Positions 5,111 to 6,161 of a stretch of DNA of 6,161 bases are shown here, one piece after another. The stretch lies in contig DAOUTV010000119.1 in the NCBI GenBank assembly GCA_030668505.1, forward strand, positions 1-6,161, written 5' to 3'. This stretch comes from Desulfobacterales bacterium. GTDB lineage: Bacteria > Desulfobacterota > Desulfobacteria > Desulfobacterales > C00003060. The position numbers were made by a program, and so were the translations under genes. The notes under the pieces were generated by a model that saw only the letters and a program-made list of their open reading frames with translations, had not been told where the DNA came from and made no database searches. Position 1 is the stretch's first letter; each line of letters opens with the position of its first letter.

Positions 5111-5212
5111 GAGGACCGTCCGCTTGGGGCGGACTTGAGGATCGCTACGCTTGAGGCAGAACATTTTTGGCTTTTGCCTCAAGTGAAACGCGCCTTGAGC
5201 GAAGCGGTCCTC
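5111..5212. repeat. 102-bp nested inverted-repeat element between ruvB and the SAM hydrolase gene
   Basis: The outer ends are GAGGACCG (5111-5118) and CGGTCCTC (5205-5212), exact reverse complements. Inside are a hairpin GTCCGC-ttggg-GCGGAC (5118-5134) and a second one, CTTGAGGCA (5150-5158) with TGCCTCAAG (5175-5183). A 20-base stretch from 5137 (GAGGATCGCTACGCTTGAGG) also matches the reverse complement of 5193-5212 at 16 of 20 positions, so alternative folds exist. No reading frame is supported. It is probably a dispersed palindromic repeat or a structured leader of the next gene. Confidence 0.6.
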
Positions 5213-5259
5213 GAACGAAGTGCACTGCACACATTACCCCTATCTCAAGGCTGTCTTAA

Positions 5260-6078
5260 ATGAACGAAAACATCCCTGTTATAACTTTGCTGACCGACTT
5301 TGGACTTCAGGATGAGTACGTTGGTGTAATGAAGGGAGCCATCCTGTCCATAAACCCCAGGGTTCATATCGTCGACCTCATCCACAACATTACCAGGCAT
5401 GACGTTAAACAGGCAGCCCTGTCACTAAACGCCTCCTTCAGGTATTTTCCAAAAGGTTCCATTCACGTAGTTGTCGTAGACCCCGGTGTTGGTGGAAAGA
5501 GAAAAATCATCTGTCTACAACAGGAAGGTCATTTCTTTGTGGCACCTGACAATGGCGTCTTGACCATGGTCATCCAGGATGAAAAGGTGGAGAGAATCTG
5601 TACGATAACCAACCGGAAGTATTTTCTGAAGCCGACAAGCCACACGTTTCACGGCCGTGATATATTTGCCCCAGCAGCAGCTCACCTATCAAAGGGCGTT
5701 GATATGCTACGGCTCGGACAAGAGGTTGCACTCTCGGATGTTACCAGACTCGAGATTCCGGAAGCCCTTGTCTCTGCCACTGATGAACTGGTTGGCACTG
5801 TCATAGCAATTGATCATTTCGGAAACCTGATTACAAATATCAGTCAGGTAACCCTTGAAAGGTTTAAAGATAATGCGAGTCTAAAAGAAGTTGTGATCAG
5901 AATGGGAAGGCATAAGATTCGCGGGGTGTCAAAGTCTTATGGCAGTGCGAAGACCGGCTGTCCGGTGGCCACCTTTGGAAGCCGTAATCTCCTTGAGATC
6001 TCTTTGAACCAGGGCGATGCCCGCTCCTATTTTAAAGCCAGCATCGGTCAAACCGTAAGACTCGAGCTATCAAGATGA
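5260..6078 (+). CDS. S-adenosyl-L-methionine hydrolase (adenosine-forming), DUF62/SAM hydroxide adenosyltransferase family
   Basis: The family splits SAM to adenosine and L-methionine with water as nucleophile and is related to the fluorinase and chlorinase SalL. The 272-residue length is normal. Family motifs in order: LTDFGLQDEYVGVMKG (11-26), RHDVKQAA (46-53), VVVDPGVGGKR (71-81), APDNGVL (95-101), TFHGRDIFAPAAAHL (129-143), IDHFGNLITNI (184-194), and a C-terminal barrel ending with SRNLLEISLNQG (241-252). The Asp-Arg-His set that activates water in the family is present as Asp74, Arg81 and His131. No signal peptide is seen, so the protein should be cytosolic. The start ATG 5260 has only a weak AAGG (5247-5250). 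A terminator and a repeat separate it from ruvB, so it is probably its own transcription unit. The physiological role of the family is still poorly understood. The FDYG-type halogenase loop is not seen, supporting hydrolase over halogenase. Confidence 0.9.
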   Translation: MNENIPVITLLTDFGLQDEYVGVMKGAILSINPRVHIVDLIHNITRHDVKQAALSLNASFRYFPKGSIHVVVVDPGVGGKRKIICLQQEGHFFVAPDNGVLTMVIQDEKVERICTITNRKYFLKPTSHTFHGRDIFAPAAAHLSKGVDMLRLGQEVALSDVTRLEIPEALVSATDELVGTVIAIDHFGNLITNISQVTLERFKDNASLKEVVIRMGRHKIRGVSKSYGSAKTGCPVATFGSRNLLEISLNQGDARSYFKASIGQTVRLELSR

Positions 6079-6100
6079 AGTGTCCTTTAATACCTTAGAA

Positions 6101-6161
6101 GCCATTTCAAAACCCCATCTAGCGCCCGATGGCTGTGTTGAGGGCCTCTTCAAAATGCTCA
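6101..6161. repeat. Possible dispersed intergenic repeat, cut by the window end
   Basis: After the last stop codon the sequence contains GCCATTTCAAAACC (6101-6114), a small hairpin CCATC/GATGG (6115-6119, 6128-6132) and a second TTCAAAATGCTCA-type end (6149-6161) behind the near-palindrome GAGGGCCTC (6140-6148). The TTCAAAA motif occurs at both ends. It resembles short repeats recalled from deltaproteobacterial intergenic regions, but only one incomplete copy is visible. Confidence 0.35.

Noticed and set aside
5260..6078. Fluorinase or chlorinase assignment for the DUF62-family gene
   Set aside because: The Asp74-Arg81-His131 water-activating set of the hydrolases is present, and no biosynthetic neighbours are seen.

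Overview
The window is a stretch of ordinary bacterial chromosome from a Gram-negative, probably a deltaproteobacterial (Desulfobacterota-type) lineage. This placement is an inference from three things: the Tol-Pal genes, the style of the RuvA/RuvB proteins, and the many short palindromic repeats between genes. All genes lie on the + strand. No complete transposase, phage gene, CRISPR array, tRNA or rRNA was seen.

Layout. Positions 1-648 hold the 3' part of tolB (beta-propeller end). After a gap of 293 bp comes pal (942-1526, peptidoglycan-associated lipoprotein), then a gap of 380 bp, then cpoB/ybgF (1907-2758, coiled coil plus TPR lipoprotein). ruvC, ruvA and ruvB follow tightly (2865-5038) and end at a good rho-independent terminator (5047-5089). 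A stand-alone SAM hydrolase (adenosine-forming, DUF62 family) lies at 5260-6078. The window ends in a probable dispersed repeat.

Function. TolB, Pal and CpoB belong to the Tol-Pal envelope machine, which couples outer-membrane constriction to peptidoglycan and division. RuvA and RuvB form the Holliday-junction branch-migration motor and RuvC is the resolvase. cpoB and ruvCAB are probably co-transcribed, because the gaps are short or overlapping and no terminator lies between them.

The most interesting part is between and at the edges of the genes. A 142-bp, almost fully palindromic MITE-like element with a 5-bp target duplication (TCAAT) sits between pal and cpoB. A 79-bp shortened relative of it sits exactly over the 5' end of ruvC, so that the likely ruvC start codon and part of its N-terminus come from the element. 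A GTAG-plus-hairpin REP-like unit, a pal-distal hairpin and a candidate sigma70 promoter suggest that cpoB-ruvCAB is transcribed separately from tolB-pal. RuvA lacks the acidic pin (E55-D56 in E. coli), and RuvB differs in the segments expected to face RuvA and the DNA.
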